Source: Cliona cf. orientalis
Lineage: Eukaryota > Porifera > Demospongiae > Clionaida > Clionaidae
Length of the DNA stretch: 64,000 nt
NCBI GenBank assembly: GCA_963930775.1
Contig: OZ005691.1
Span: forward strand, 1,426,001 to 1,490,000
Direction of reading: 5' to 3'
The notes beneath the pieces are model-generated. The model was not told where the DNA came from. It worked only from the letters and a program-made list of their open reading frames with translations, and ran no database searches. Of this stretch, positions 52,756 through 63,668 are shown piece by piece; position 1 is the first letter of the stretch, and the number at the start of each line of letters is the position of its first letter. A program made the position numbers and the translations under genes.

Positions 52756-55700
52756 ATGGATATGGATAGGGACAGGATCCCTGAAGAGGTAGAGGTATAC
52801 AGATCTGCGTATTAAAATTAATGTTCAATAATGTCTATTAAATAGAGCTACCGTTCAACCCTATAGGTTGAAGCAACTGATGTTTCCCCGCGTTTCAGTG
52901 ATTTGACATCAAGATGGTTGAATTGTGCCGGCAACGGAGCCGTGATAAGTGGCAGTAATCCCGGAGCTGTACTGCTGAATGACAATGTGTATATGACTGG
53001 ATCGCGAGCCAACAATAACCAGAACATATGGAAATACTCAGTGGCTGGAAATTCCATGTCCCCACTGAGTTATCCACCCTGCTATGCTCTTGACACTCCA
53101 ACTGATTATCAAACACTTGCTGTCTATCAGTCACAGCTCCTGTGGATAGGTAGATGTGATAAATATAGCGCCAAGATTAAAGTGTTTGTATTGTACGATG
53201 AATCAACACATAGTTGGAAAGAAATCATGCACGATATTCCACAAGTAGCTCACACGATTGAATCATCACCCATTATAAGTTTTGTATCAGCCACCAGTGA
53301 AGGAAAATATCTCATTATCGTTGTAAGTTTGAGATATCAAGGAATAGCTGTGCTATTATTTGATGGCCAAGAGTGGAAGAAAAAAGACATTCCAAGCGGC
53401 CCACCAGAAAATGCATATGGTGAAGCAGATGTCCTCATTCACAGTGGAATTCTTTATCTGTGTACCCATGTGTGTTTTTATAAGGTTTATCTTGAAACCA
53501 GTTTAGCTATGAATCAGCTCTCATGGAAAAAGTTGCGCCGTGTTCCTGATCAGAGAAGACACTCAAATTTAACTTTACTCAATGGTCACATTGTGATTGT
53601 CACAACTGCACAAGCCAGAAAGGCTCAAGAATCTGACTATCAACACTATGTCGATGTCATAAATCTGTTGACATATCAATCCACTGATGATTATTGGCTT
53701 GTGCTGAAGAAGTTTGAATGCCACCTTTGTTGGATAACACCCAGCATTATGGGACTACCTAGTGGATCTTTATTGATACTTGGTGTAACTCCGGAATCTG
53801 TTTCTCCACAATTTAACATTCTTGAAGTGATAACAAAAGGTAATTTAAAACAAAATTATTATAATTGTCTGGAAACATAATGTTATAAGGGAAAGGTGCA
53901 TGTATTATGAAAGTTACACTCATTGTACATATGTATGTCTGTCGATATTGCCACCTTCAAGTTGTATACCATGCATGGATAACTTATGTTATCACATAAT
54001 ATTATAATATTATTGGTTTCTTTCAAACTACTCCTACTCAGGTGGTGATGTTGATGAAGAAAAACATATTAGAGCCACCCTTGAAGCAATGGAAAAGCAA
54101 GGAGAACTACATCACTCAACGGTTCATGGTGTATTTGTTGGTCCTGCTCGTTCTGGTAAAAACTCCCTCATGGAACGTCTTCTTGGCAAAATGCCTTCCT
54201 CAAAGAGTCCAAGCACTGGAGTTGCTGAAGCAGTTGTCCAGGTACAAATACAAAAGTCATATTCCATGGTAGCAAATGTTGAGGGTTCCGTATGGTCAAG
54301 GATAGACTATGATGATGAAGCGATTAGGCTCATGATTCTGCACAGTGATCATGACAAAGTCCAGTTTGAAGCTTCAGCTGTTACGTCTACAACCACCGAT
54401 ACATTACCATTTAATGCAGTTGCTGTTTCTTTTGAAGGGAATGAATCTGTACTTACAGCCCCACTTATCAAATATGAGGTTCCAAACAAGCATGAAGGCC
54501 AAAGCATCGCTACACCTAGTATGTTATATAATACAAGCAGTACAGAACGTTTGCCAGCCAGCTACATTCCACCTCTTGAAATACTAAAGACTGCTATCAA
54601 ATTGAAAGGTCTACAGGCTCTTCAGCAGCACTTTGAAAAAACATGGTCTCTTTATCTCAGCAACACGGGAGGGCAAATGGAGTTTCAAGAGGTCTTGCCT
54701 CTTTTAGTATCAGGACCTTGTATGTTCTTCTATACATTTCGACTAGATCGTGATTTAAATAAATGCTACGAAATACACTACGAGCTTCCGGATGGAACCA
54801 CATCAGATACATACAAGTCAAGCATGTCTACAATTGAGGGGATTGTCCAATCCCTTGCCAGTATTGCTGCCATGGGCATTTTTGTTTATCGTGGTAGCCA
54901 GAAACGTAAAGTTCGATTGCGACCAAAAGTTTTATTCATTGGTACCCACAAAGACCGACTTGACGAGGAGCGAGCTACTAATATCATAGCTAGTATTGAC
55001 CAAAACCTTCAAAAATCTATTTCACAGTTTAGCAATCTAATCGAATTTGCTTCCAAAGATCAAATGTTGTTTGCTGTCAATAATTTTTCTGAAGATGATA
55101 CAGTGTTCCAAGATATTCGTTCCTCTGTTGAACGCATTGTAGAGAGACATGAATTTGAAATGGTTTCCCCTTCTCGTTGGCTGATTTACAGTCTAGCCTT
55201 GCGAAGACTCAAAGCTGAGATTGTAACTTACGAAGAGTGCTTTGAAATAGCAAAGCAGTGTGGCATAACTGACAAAGAAGAATTAACTGAAGCACTTCAC
55301 TTTATTCACACAAAAATGGGTCTCATTCGCTACTTTCCATTTGAACACATCAAGGATTTGGTGATCATTCAACCCCAGTATCTCTACGATAAGATAAGCG
55401 AACTCATAGTAAAAACATTTACATTTGAAAAAGCGGGCAAAAAATCTGCAGATTTGTTTAATGAAATGGGTATATTTTCACTTGATGACTTTGAAAGAAT
55501 TCATCGCAAAAGTGGCAGCACTAGTGCCATGGAACCTACTCAATTTACGGAGTTATTGAAAGCATTACATATCGCAGCTCCTTTTGAAGAAGGATCTAAT
55601 GGTGATGGAGAACGTAAGCTCTTCTTTCCTTGCATTCTTGGTCATGCCAATAAGGCTCAGGAACAGATTGAAATATCCTCTTTGAAAATCTCACCACTTA

Positions 55701-56539
55701 ATGTCACATTCAAGTGTGGCTACTGCCCAAAGGGTCTTGGTGGAGCTCTCATTAACTTCCTCATGACCAATGGAACAAATTTTAACTTTGAATGGAATCT
55801 TCTCACGGATCAAATATTTAGAGATCAGGTGTCATTTGAAGTTGGTCCTCTCGACACAGTGATTCTCAGAATTTTACCAACTCATTTGATGCTCATTTAC
55901 GTTCCAGAACTTGATTTCCCAGACCGATCAACTTGCTGTATTGAAGATGTGTGTTGTGATATACGAAAAGCTGTTGACACTGGAATCAGAAAAGTTGTAC
56001 AAGCCTTGAACTTTATTCCTTCCGAGGTTGAACCTTCATTCACATTCCTTTGTCCGTGTGACAAGTGCGGAAATAAATATCCAGCTGAAATGAAGCTTCG
56101 TCACGATAAGCCGTTTTGCCTTTGTTGTACAAAATCTAGGAGTCGGTATCAACTACCGAAAGGTTATGACAAGTGGTTTGCTACTAACCCTCGAGTTCAA
56201 TCCACTGAAACAAAAGCGGTGTTAGGTCATGACAGAAGGACAAGACTATCTGAACTGCATCACCCAGCACTACTCGAAAAGCTGACTAAACATGCAGCAC
56301 GTTGGAGAGGTATTGGAGAAAGGCTAAGATTCATTCCCGATGAACTGGACAACATTGAAGCTCGGCCTCTGTTGCTACAAAGAGCTCCGACTAGTTGGCT
56401 GAGGGAAATGCTGGCAGAGTGGCTACAGTGGGCTCCAGGGGACAGTCGAGGAAGCAGAGACTTTGCTACCTTGGAAGCTCTAAAATCTGCCCTCAGTGAA
56501 GCTGGCCTGGCAGCTGCAGCTAGCGACCTTCAGCTTTAA
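52756..56539 (+). CDS. Kelch-ROC-COR-Death domain protein (Roco family), 1167 aa
   Basis: Exons 52756-52788, 52867-53839, 54042-56539; phases 0 and 1 join cleanly. Residues 1-335 form kelch/beta-propeller-like repeats (FSDLTSRWLNCAGNG, NIWKYSVAGNSM, DESTHSWKEI). A ROC GTPase follows: P-loop GPARSGKNS from Gly369 (Lys375), NTGGQMEF (about 543, G3-like) and THKD (about 637, G4-like). A COR-like region follows (about 712-950, starting near RWLIYSLALRRL). A Cys-rich stretch near 1005 (CPCDKCG, then CLCC) could bind zinc. A Death domain (about 1075-1167, WRGIGERLRFIPDELDNIE) ends the protein. Roco proteins are GTP-regulated signalling scaffolds, and ROC-COR-Death recalls DAPK1 without its kinase. 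Asn follows the P-loop Lys where Ser/Thr is usual, so GTP binding is uncertain. Reading through intron 2 would end at 53880 and give a kelch-only form. Confidence 0.8.
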
Positions 56540-56639
56540 AATCAGCTGTGCTCAATCTGACAGCAGTAGTATAATCTTTATTATTTTGTCGTCGAAACTT
56601 TAATGAAACACTTGACCATAGTTGGTGTATGACGTGGTA

Positions 56640-56805
56640 AAATGTCGTTTTGTCTGCAGCTTTGCGCATGCGCGTGTAATAATCCGACAACGGAAGGGGA
56701 TCCGGAAAGCTAAGAGAACATGACATGAGAAGGGCGGGTTATCAATTTTAGGTCGATCGTTGATATTGCTGCGGTGTATATTCAAATTCTGGCTAGCTAA
56801 TTGAT
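56640..56805 (+). promoter_or_regulatory. Probable promoter of the PLA2G6-like gene
   Basis: GCGCATGCGC at 56664-56673, within TTTGCGCATGCGCGTG, lies about 140 bp before the ATG. The segment TGCGCATGCGCG..TAATCCGAC..GGAA recurs at 61812-61850, so the element may be repeat-derived. Only about 265 bp separates the upstream stop from this start. Confidence 0.4.
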
Positions 56806-59800
56806 ATGGGGCTGTCAGTGAGCAAAAAGACAACATCAGGCGAAGAACTCGACAGGGTGACTCCAAATAGTCGAGGAGGAATACCCACGCGGTCGGCGCA
56901 GCAACCGAGCTCGAGATCAAGTGCAAAGACTGTACCAAAAGGAGACAAAGAGGTATTAGCATTATTTGTTGATCGTCACTCATTAGTTTTGGTATACTTC
57001 AGAATATCGATCCATATTTTAATACGTCCAAGACGTCCCCTTTTTGATACTGCATCAGTGCACCTTTCAATAAATTTTATGATATTGTTATGTGAGCATG
57101 CTCATCGTATATGTATAATATTATTCTCTACTTGTGCTGCAGTATTCCCATGGTAGCCGTAGTGATCCCCGTCATATGCAGCAGCTCCCTCCAGGGCACA
57201 CCATTGGTAGCATGACGGTTCCTTTTTCTGGTCCTCTAGCCCCACACTGCCAGGAGTGGATACTGGACACTCAAGCTCATGTGAGTTGGATCCAAGTGAC
57301 CATTATGATATTATGGGCTAAATTTATTTGGTGGTTTGGTCTCAAAAGTTATTACAATTATTAATCTGGTGGTGCAGTATGCATTGACATAAATTAGCAC
57401 ACAATGTCATAAGAAATGTTCAACGACCACCAAATTCTCATATTAATTAAACCCCCTCCCTCGATTTCCATAATGTTATATATAGTAGCGTACAATGTTT
57501 TGTCACATAATAGGAGCACAGTCAGAAAAAGAGATTGCTGACGCCTCAGTCCAACCGGGCTCTCTACAACCCAAAGAATGTGGAGGTAGGCAGATAGACC
57601 TCTACTGAATTTCATACACAAGATTGATGGTATCTCCTGGCTCATTACTCATTGGCTTATGGATAATGTTATAGTAATAGCGGCTATAGCCCTGTTTATG
57701 TTGTGGCTCGTGTAGCTTTTATCAGTGGCAGATGGTTGACTAGCCACATCACTGTGTACCGTGGAATGCTGAGACACCCATCTCGTGGATAAGTACTACA
57801 TTAAGAGCTTCCTCTCCTTTACCACTTGTGGTTGCCCAAGGAAACCCCTCATATACTGGTACCTGTAACCTATTACACTATTAATGATTGCTTATGACTG
57901 CTGATACGCTGCAAATTGTAAACAACCACTACACCTACACACTCTGTATTAATCAAGTTATAATGTGTGGCCTAATTGAATTACTCTAATAGATAGTGCA
58001 GGAGTGCACCTGGACTAGGGACACACATACACACACACTAAACTGTAATAATTGTGATCAGTGGCGTCTCTAGGTAGCTGTTTCAGTAACTGCACAGGTG
58101 GATGCATAAAGCTACCGGAGTGTAATTTCATATACAAAGTCTTCAGTAACTGCACAGGTGGATGCATAAAGCTACCGGAGTGTAATTTCATATACAAAGT
58201 CATGTAGTACTATCAATACAGTGTAACAATCCATTCTATGTAGACAGTCAACATAATAATACTATAGTCTACATGTATTATAGTGATATTATTATTATAC
58301 ATGACATAGTTACATTACTGGCTGTGACAGTGTAGTGAAACATGCATACTGTGACAGGCTATAGGTAAACAACAAAACTATACACATCCATAGAATGGGT
58401 GCACAGGTGCATGGATTGGGTGCAAATGAACCCACATACACCCCCCCCCCCCCCCCCCCCCCGGCGACACCACTGATTGTGATTTTTATGCTCTACATGC
58501 AGGAATTGATCAAGGTGATAAGCAAGGGAGTGGACATCAATACTCTAAACAAGATCATGGGCAATGCTCCAATCCACGCCATTGTGATGGACAGGAAACG
58601 AAAGGACAAGCCAGACCTTCTTCTTGCCCTGCTGGTGTACGGTAACGGGGTTGATGTCAATCTCCAGGCCAACAGCTGGAAGAGAATGTCCGCCCTACAA
58701 ATGGCCATTGAGGTATAATAGGTTCAGTATATTATAGATACTAAAAAGCAAGCGTAGACTATTGTTTTGATAAATGATCTTGGTCTTATTAGATAGGTAA
58801 TTTGCTGGAGATTCCGATTTTGACACTTCGAAATTTCATAAAGTTACCTATTTTGAGATATTTGGGTATTTGAAATAAGTTATATATATCTGGAATGTCC
58901 ATCCCTACTTATAGAGTCTACTGACTCTATGATAATAATATGCATTGTACTAATAATAATTGATGCTGACGACATCGGCATGGTGATTAATTTAGTTAGT
59001 TATCCATGAAGGGTTATAGTAAAACAGGAAGCAGTGGGAATGCCTGCAATGGACTAAAGTACTGTACTTTCAGTGTGAAGGGTAAATTCATTTTATGAGG
59101 CATGAAATAGAATATGAACTAGTTAGGAGTGTCACTGAAGGAATGCTATAGACAGTATGCAACTGCAGCATAAACAACCATGCAAAGATTGCTCATATAG
59201 CATGCATTATGACTGATATTAATTTTCATAGGAGGAGGAGATGATGTGTGTGAAAGTACTACTATCATTTGGTGCCGATATCAACATGAAGCGAGAGGAT
59301 GGCAGCACAGCTCTGGATCTAGCCAAGGCGAAGAAGAATTCCATTCCAGACGTCGTAGAGATCCTCACTCAACTCGGTGCTAAGACTAGCAGCCAGCTCT
59401 ATCGGCTAACGCGGTCCAATTCTATGGTACCGCTACTCCACTCGTACGCTGAAAATATGAAACCTCCTTCGAAGATTGACGCCGGCACTTGCTCAGCACT
59501 TACTGAAAAAAGGAGACTCTTTCTTGAACTTGAGAAAGAAGTCAAGCGCAGGCTTTCGCTCTCTGCTTCGTGCGAAGAATCGTCTGTCGCTGACGATTCG
59601 TATGCACTAATACAACAGCAGCGCTACCTACACGAGTTCAAGGAGACTCTGCCAGAGAGTGATATTGGTCTCTATGGTGAAATGAAAGGGGGGAGTCGCA
59701 TACTGTCCCTGGACGGGGGCGGGATAAGGGGGCTGGTGCAGCTCGAGATTTTGATGCAGCTGGAGGAGGCAACGGGAAGGAAAGTAACGGATCTCTTTGA

Positions 59801-61529
59801 TTGGATCATAGGCACATCTACTGGAGGAATCATAGCACTGGCCCTCGTGTACGGTGAGTTGCTAAATTACCGTAGTCAATCGAATACAATGTATGATCCA
59901 ATCTAACGTAAGAAATTAGCATTTTACGAATTCTCACAACGTGTATATATTATGGAGCGATTGACGACCTTTACCAGAAAAGTGCACGTTTTTCAATACG
60001 TAGTATTATAATATTATTAAGTACGGTATGCCATAAAGCTAAAAATACATAATATGATTGTAACTTTCGTGTGTCAAGTACCTATCGCATAAGAATTTCT
60101 TGAAAGGTTTTATTTTGATGGGTTTATAATTTTTTTTTTTTTTACTGCAGGGAAGAAATCTCTGCGTGAGATATTTCAGCTCTACTTCAGGATGAAGGAC
60201 AAGATCTTCTCCAAGCCGAGGATTGGATTTGGCTTCAACACGGACGTCCTGGAAGAGATTCTACAGGAGTGCCTGGATCTTGACGTCAAGATGACTGATA
60301 TTACTCATCCTAAGTACGTTAAAAAATTTCGGTGGCAAGATTTACTGACAAAAATTAATTTACCATGATCGTGCACTGCTGCAGGGTACTGATCAGTGCT
60401 GTTAGCAAGGCTACAACCAAACCAAAACTGCACTTCTTCAACAACTGCTTTGGAGATGAGTATATGGATCGTAAGTCTATATATATACAATAATAATGAA
60501 TTTTTATGTTTGCTGTACATCTCTCAAGGCTATGTAAGATACATTAATTAGCCGCTATATATAGCACCCACCCTTTCATGTCGTTATACTATCTATTTTG
60601 CAGATCTGGTGTGGAAGGTGGCGCGGTATACCAGTGCTACACCGCTGTTCTTCAGCGAGTGCGACAACTACGTCGACGGAGGAGTGATCTGTAACAACCC
60701 CACCGAAGATGCACTGACGGCGATCCAAGGATTTTTTCGTCAGCAGGGCAAGAAGTTACCCATTGCTCTAGTCGTGTCTGTTGGGACGGGGATCTACCCA
60801 GATAAGGAACTGGGCAGCATCGACCTGTTCCTAGGAGTCCAGGCCATCACTCACATCAAGCAAAGGGCACAGAATCTGATTTCTCTGCTGGAAGAGGCGG
60901 TATGTTACCGTAGTTAATTGAATATAACGTACTATGATCCAATCTAACGTAAGAAATTAGCATTCTATGAATTCTCATAACGTGTGTGTACGAGAGATTG
61001 ACGACCTTTACCAGAAAAGCACACGTTTTTCAAAATTGAAATTTTTTTTTTCCATCCGTAGTATTAGATAAAGTATTTCCTATAAGAATGTACGTACAAG
61101 GAGGTAATGAAGCTTGAATGCTAATCAAACTCCCATGCATGCATGGCTCAAAAGGTGGGGATAGGGGGCTGGATTGATCAGCATCTACAGTTATGCTGAT
61201 AGGCAATAGTGTATTGGTGTTGTGGTTGACCCTTAGATTCAGGATTAGTAGTAGAAGACAAACCTATTGATAGAATATTATTATCAACGATTCAGCTCAA
61301 TCAATCTGAGAAGGTTGCAAAGAACAGCCAGAGCAGATGTGAAGAGCAGGGTATACCATTCTACCGCTTCAGTCCTGAACTTGATGAGATGATTGCTGGG
61401 AGTGAGACGGACAATGAGAAACTGTTCAACATGGTCATCCAGACAAGAATAGACACCAAGCAACAGAGAATGGAGGAACTAGTTCAACTGTTTCATACCA
61501 TTGCCAATGCAAGTCAGCAGTTAGACTAA
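56806..61529 (+). CDS. PLA2G6: PLA2G6-like calcium-independent phospholipase A2 (ankyrin + patatin), 655 aa
   Basis: Exons: 56806-56952, 57143-57280, 57514-57585, 58503-58712, 59232-59853, 60151-60313, 60385-60470, 60604-60899, 61296-61529; phases are consistent and the stop is TAA. Residues about 120-235 hold ankyrin-type repeats (NAPIHAIVMD, LLLALLVYGNGVDVN, LLSFGADINMKREDGSTALD). The patatin domain starts near residue 345: oxyanion loop DGGGIRG (Asp350), nucleophile GTSTGG (Ser385), KMTD, and VDGG with catalytic Asp504. Ankyrin plus a Ser/Asp dyad is the iPLA2-beta layout; the enzyme hydrolyses the sn-2 acyl chain of phospholipids without calcium. It is shorter than human PLA2G6 (about 806 aa). 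The N-terminus MGLSVSKK fits the N-myristoylation pattern (Gly2, Ser6, basic 7-8), which is not the vertebrate start. Two introns carry copies of the same repeat. Confidence 0.85.
58081..58200. repeat. 60-bp tandem duplication
   Basis: Two adjacent 60-bp units (TTCAGTAACTGCACAGGTGG to TATACAAAGT) differ by one base. It lies in intron 3 of the PLA2G6-like gene. Confidence 0.97.
58441..58462 (+). repeat. C homopolymer before exon 4 of the PLA2G6-like gene
   Basis: About 22 C residues, roughly 40 bp before the acceptor of the fourth exon. Confidence 0.9.
59868..60000. repeat. Intronic repeat R2, first copy
   Basis: TACCGTAGTCAATCG, TCCAATCTAACGTAAGAAAT and GACGACCTTTACCAGAAAAG appear in the same order as in the copy at 60906-61037. 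It begins about 15 bp after the donor of exon 5. Confidence 0.85.
60906..61037. repeat. Intronic repeat R2, second copy
   Basis: Same order of blocks as at 59868, beginning about 7 bp after the donor of exon 8 (60899). Both copies carry the GACGACCTTTACCAGAA motif. Confidence 0.85.
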
Positions 61530-62410
61530 CACTAGCTGCATTTATTATAACCTTGTATGTGATATCATTCCCACATTAATTTTAGCACAATGTGTATAAT
61601 ATACACAAATATCAAATTCTTCATAATTTTTCAAGTTTATCAATTTTTCTATTTTAATACAAGTCATATTGTTTTTGGAGTGTTAAAGGGTAGTCCATTC
61701 CATGGCAAACATACATGTATGCATCCCAGTGAAACATGGAGTATCCTTTCTGCTTCATCAAAGCCTTTGCATAGCTAAGTGCTTCCGAGGGACCGTTCTC
61801 TCTGCACCTTTGCGCATGCGCGCGCATATAGTAATCCGACGGAAAGGGGGAAGAGTACGTTAACCGTTCGTCGTTTGTGTAGGTATATAGGTGCTCGGAC
61901 GAGCGTGCGTGGGTGGTTCATGTGTTGGTGGTATGTGTATGGAGGGCGTACCTGGCTGAGGCCTGAGGTGATGCTTACCACTCCCTGGATCGAGAGTGAT
62001 AGCCATTATTGTAGGAGACTCTAATGAATATGGTGCTCCTGGTTGGAGTTTACTATTAAGTGTTTGTGGCTGAGTAGGCTAAAGGCCGATCCTTTGATTC
62101 CCATTTACTGTGTCTGTTCCTTGGAGATAGTAATGATGGGGATGTGCTATCCCCGATCAGGTCCACTAGGAAGGTGACCCTCTGGGCGAAGAAGGGGAGC
62201 CTTCCCCTCCAAGGAAAGAAGGAAGGAGGTGAGGATCCTACTGTAGGAGGTGGCATGGTGGTGTGCCGGGCAGGGGATGAGTGACCGGGGAAGACCTGGT
62301 GCTGGGGTATTCCCCGAAGAATATCATTAATTAACGGCATGCATGGCATAACATTTTATTAAAGACAGTAATGGAAAATGGTAAGTGGGGGAGGGATTGT
62401 GGTAAGTTGG
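61530..62410. other. Intergenic; probably includes the 3' part of the recombinase element
   Basis: GCGCATGCGC at 61812-61821 begins a block shared with 56664-56700. The GC-richer stretch 61900-62340 differs from the local AT-rich DNA and may be non-coding or decayed sequence of the element that carries the recombinase. A 97-codon minus frame (62056-62349) has no recognisable domain. Confidence 0.4.
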
Positions 62411-63358
62411 TTATGAAGCCAGGAGTTGGGTGGTTGCTGCCAGTCTTTCCCTAGGGGTTCTTAGGTATACTTGAAAGGCGTCGCTCTCCCATCTTCCCAG
62501 TATCTTGATGAATGAGTCTTCCAAGCCCCTTTCCGCTGCGGTGGTCGCTGCCCCGATTCTGAAGCTGTGGCCCGCGTAATCCTTACTGTTCAGACCAAGC
62601 GTGTCAAGTCCTATGCGAACTTTGTTGATCACTTGGGGCTTACATAGAGGGCTACCGTCAGGGTGACAGAATAGTGGGCCATCTTTTGCGCCTCTGGCTG
62701 CAATGTAAGCCAGGAGGGCCGAGACTGGGCAAAGGTCATTATAGGACCTTCCTATGAAGACGCTGACACCTGTGCTTAGGCGGTCAGTCTTAGAGTGCCG
62801 GAGGTGAATTTCAACGATGGACGGGGAGGTGGCATTATCGATTGCAATGTCGCTGAGGAGGAGAGTATTTTTGGCACCGGGGGTGGTTGCCGCCACTAGT
62901 TCTCCGAGGCGGAAGAAGCCAAAGAAGCATGTGACGCAGACTGCCCATAGCATGATATATTCATGTTGGAGTGCGTATGGTGACCAGAGTGCTTTCAGTT
63001 GTCGGAGGATTGCGGGGCCAATTGGCAGACGGGGCTTGGCCTTGCTGGAGGACTTGAGAATGCCCCGTTCCACAAGGGAGAGTTTTGGCATCGGGACGGA
63101 TCTTGGCTCGGGGAGGTTGTTGCGAATGTGTAGGTGGCGTATAGCGGATAGGCAGCTCTTTACGGTGCTGTATGATAGGCCTTCTGAGGCTAGGGATGAG
63201 ATGAAGTAGCATAGAGTAGATTGCGATACGGGTAATGGGGGGCTAATGCGGTATAAAGAGCAGAACTTCAGGAAACGGTTGATGCCTGATTGGTATGGGG
63301 CTATATTAGTGTCATAATTATGGAGGGTGTAGTCATTTTTGTGGGAGGGGTATCCATC
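62411..63358 (-). CDS. Tyrosine recombinase (phage-integrase fold) of a mobile element, start unclear
   Basis: The minus frame is open from about 63358 to the stop at 62411 (about 315 codons). Numbered from the only ATG (63091; 226 aa), the catalytic set is complete: Arg61 (FFRLGEL), Lys101 (RHSKTD), His175-x-x-Arg178 (GHSFR), Trp201 and Tyr209. Upstream of the ATG the same frame encodes a core-binding-like helical part (INRFLKFCSLYR, then STVKSCLSAIRHLHIRNNL), so the true protein starts further upstream or is spliced; no ATG is present there. Such recombinases occur in Cryptons and DIRS-like elements in animals; nothing here (reverse transcriptase, terminal repeats) decides which. Codon use is GC-richer than the neighbourhood, consistent with a mobile gene. 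Confidence 0.75.
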   Translation of the reverse strand, partial: DGYPSHKNDYTLHNYDTNIAPYQSGINRFLKFCSLYRISPPLPVSQSTLCYFISSLASEGLSYSTVKSCLSAIRHLHIRNNLPEPRSVPMPKLSLVERGILKSSSKAKPRLPIGPAILRQLKALWSPYALQHEYIMLWAVCVTCFFGFFRLGELVAATTPGAKNTLLLSDIAIDNATSPSIVEIHLRHSKTDRLSTGVSVFIGRSYNDLCPVSALLAYIAARGAKDGPLFCHPDGSPLCKPQVINKVRIGLDTLGLNSKDYAGHSFRIGAATTAAERGLEDSFIKILGRWESDAFQVYLRTPRERLAATTQLLAS

Positions 63359-63668
63359 TCATTTGGGGGTGGTTATTTAGAGGTAGAAAATTCTTTTGGT
63401 GGGGTGTATTTTTTCTTGGGGTGTAGTTATTCTTTTTGGGGGGGGGGGGGGTGGTAGTTCTTATGGGGGTACATATATAATAGTTGGTAAGGGTATACTT
63501 TCATTTGGGGTTGTATTCTTTTTTGGGGGGTGTCCATATCTTTGGGGTGGTCTTTTATTGTTGCGGGGGTGGGCCATTTCCAGGAGGATAGGATTTTTTT
63601 GGTTACACATCTTTTCTTGGGGTGTAGTAATTTTAATATAACGTACATTGGGGGGGGGGGGGGGGGGG
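63320..63668 (+). repeat. G/T-rich degenerate repeat with G-runs
   Basis: Units of about 25-30 bp (ATTCTTTTTGGGG then GTGTA or GTGGT) repeat degenerately, with G-runs of up to 18. G-quadruplex formation is possible. It borders the upstream side of the recombinase frame. Confidence 0.65.

Noticed and set aside
53839-53880. End of a kelch-only gene at 53880
   Set aside because: A good GT donor at 53840 joins in phase to the ROC exon at 54042. The short form is possible only as intron retention.
62056-62349. Minus-strand 97-aa protein downstream of the recombinase
   Set aside because: No recognisable domain and low-complexity Pro/Ser composition; may be decayed element sequence.
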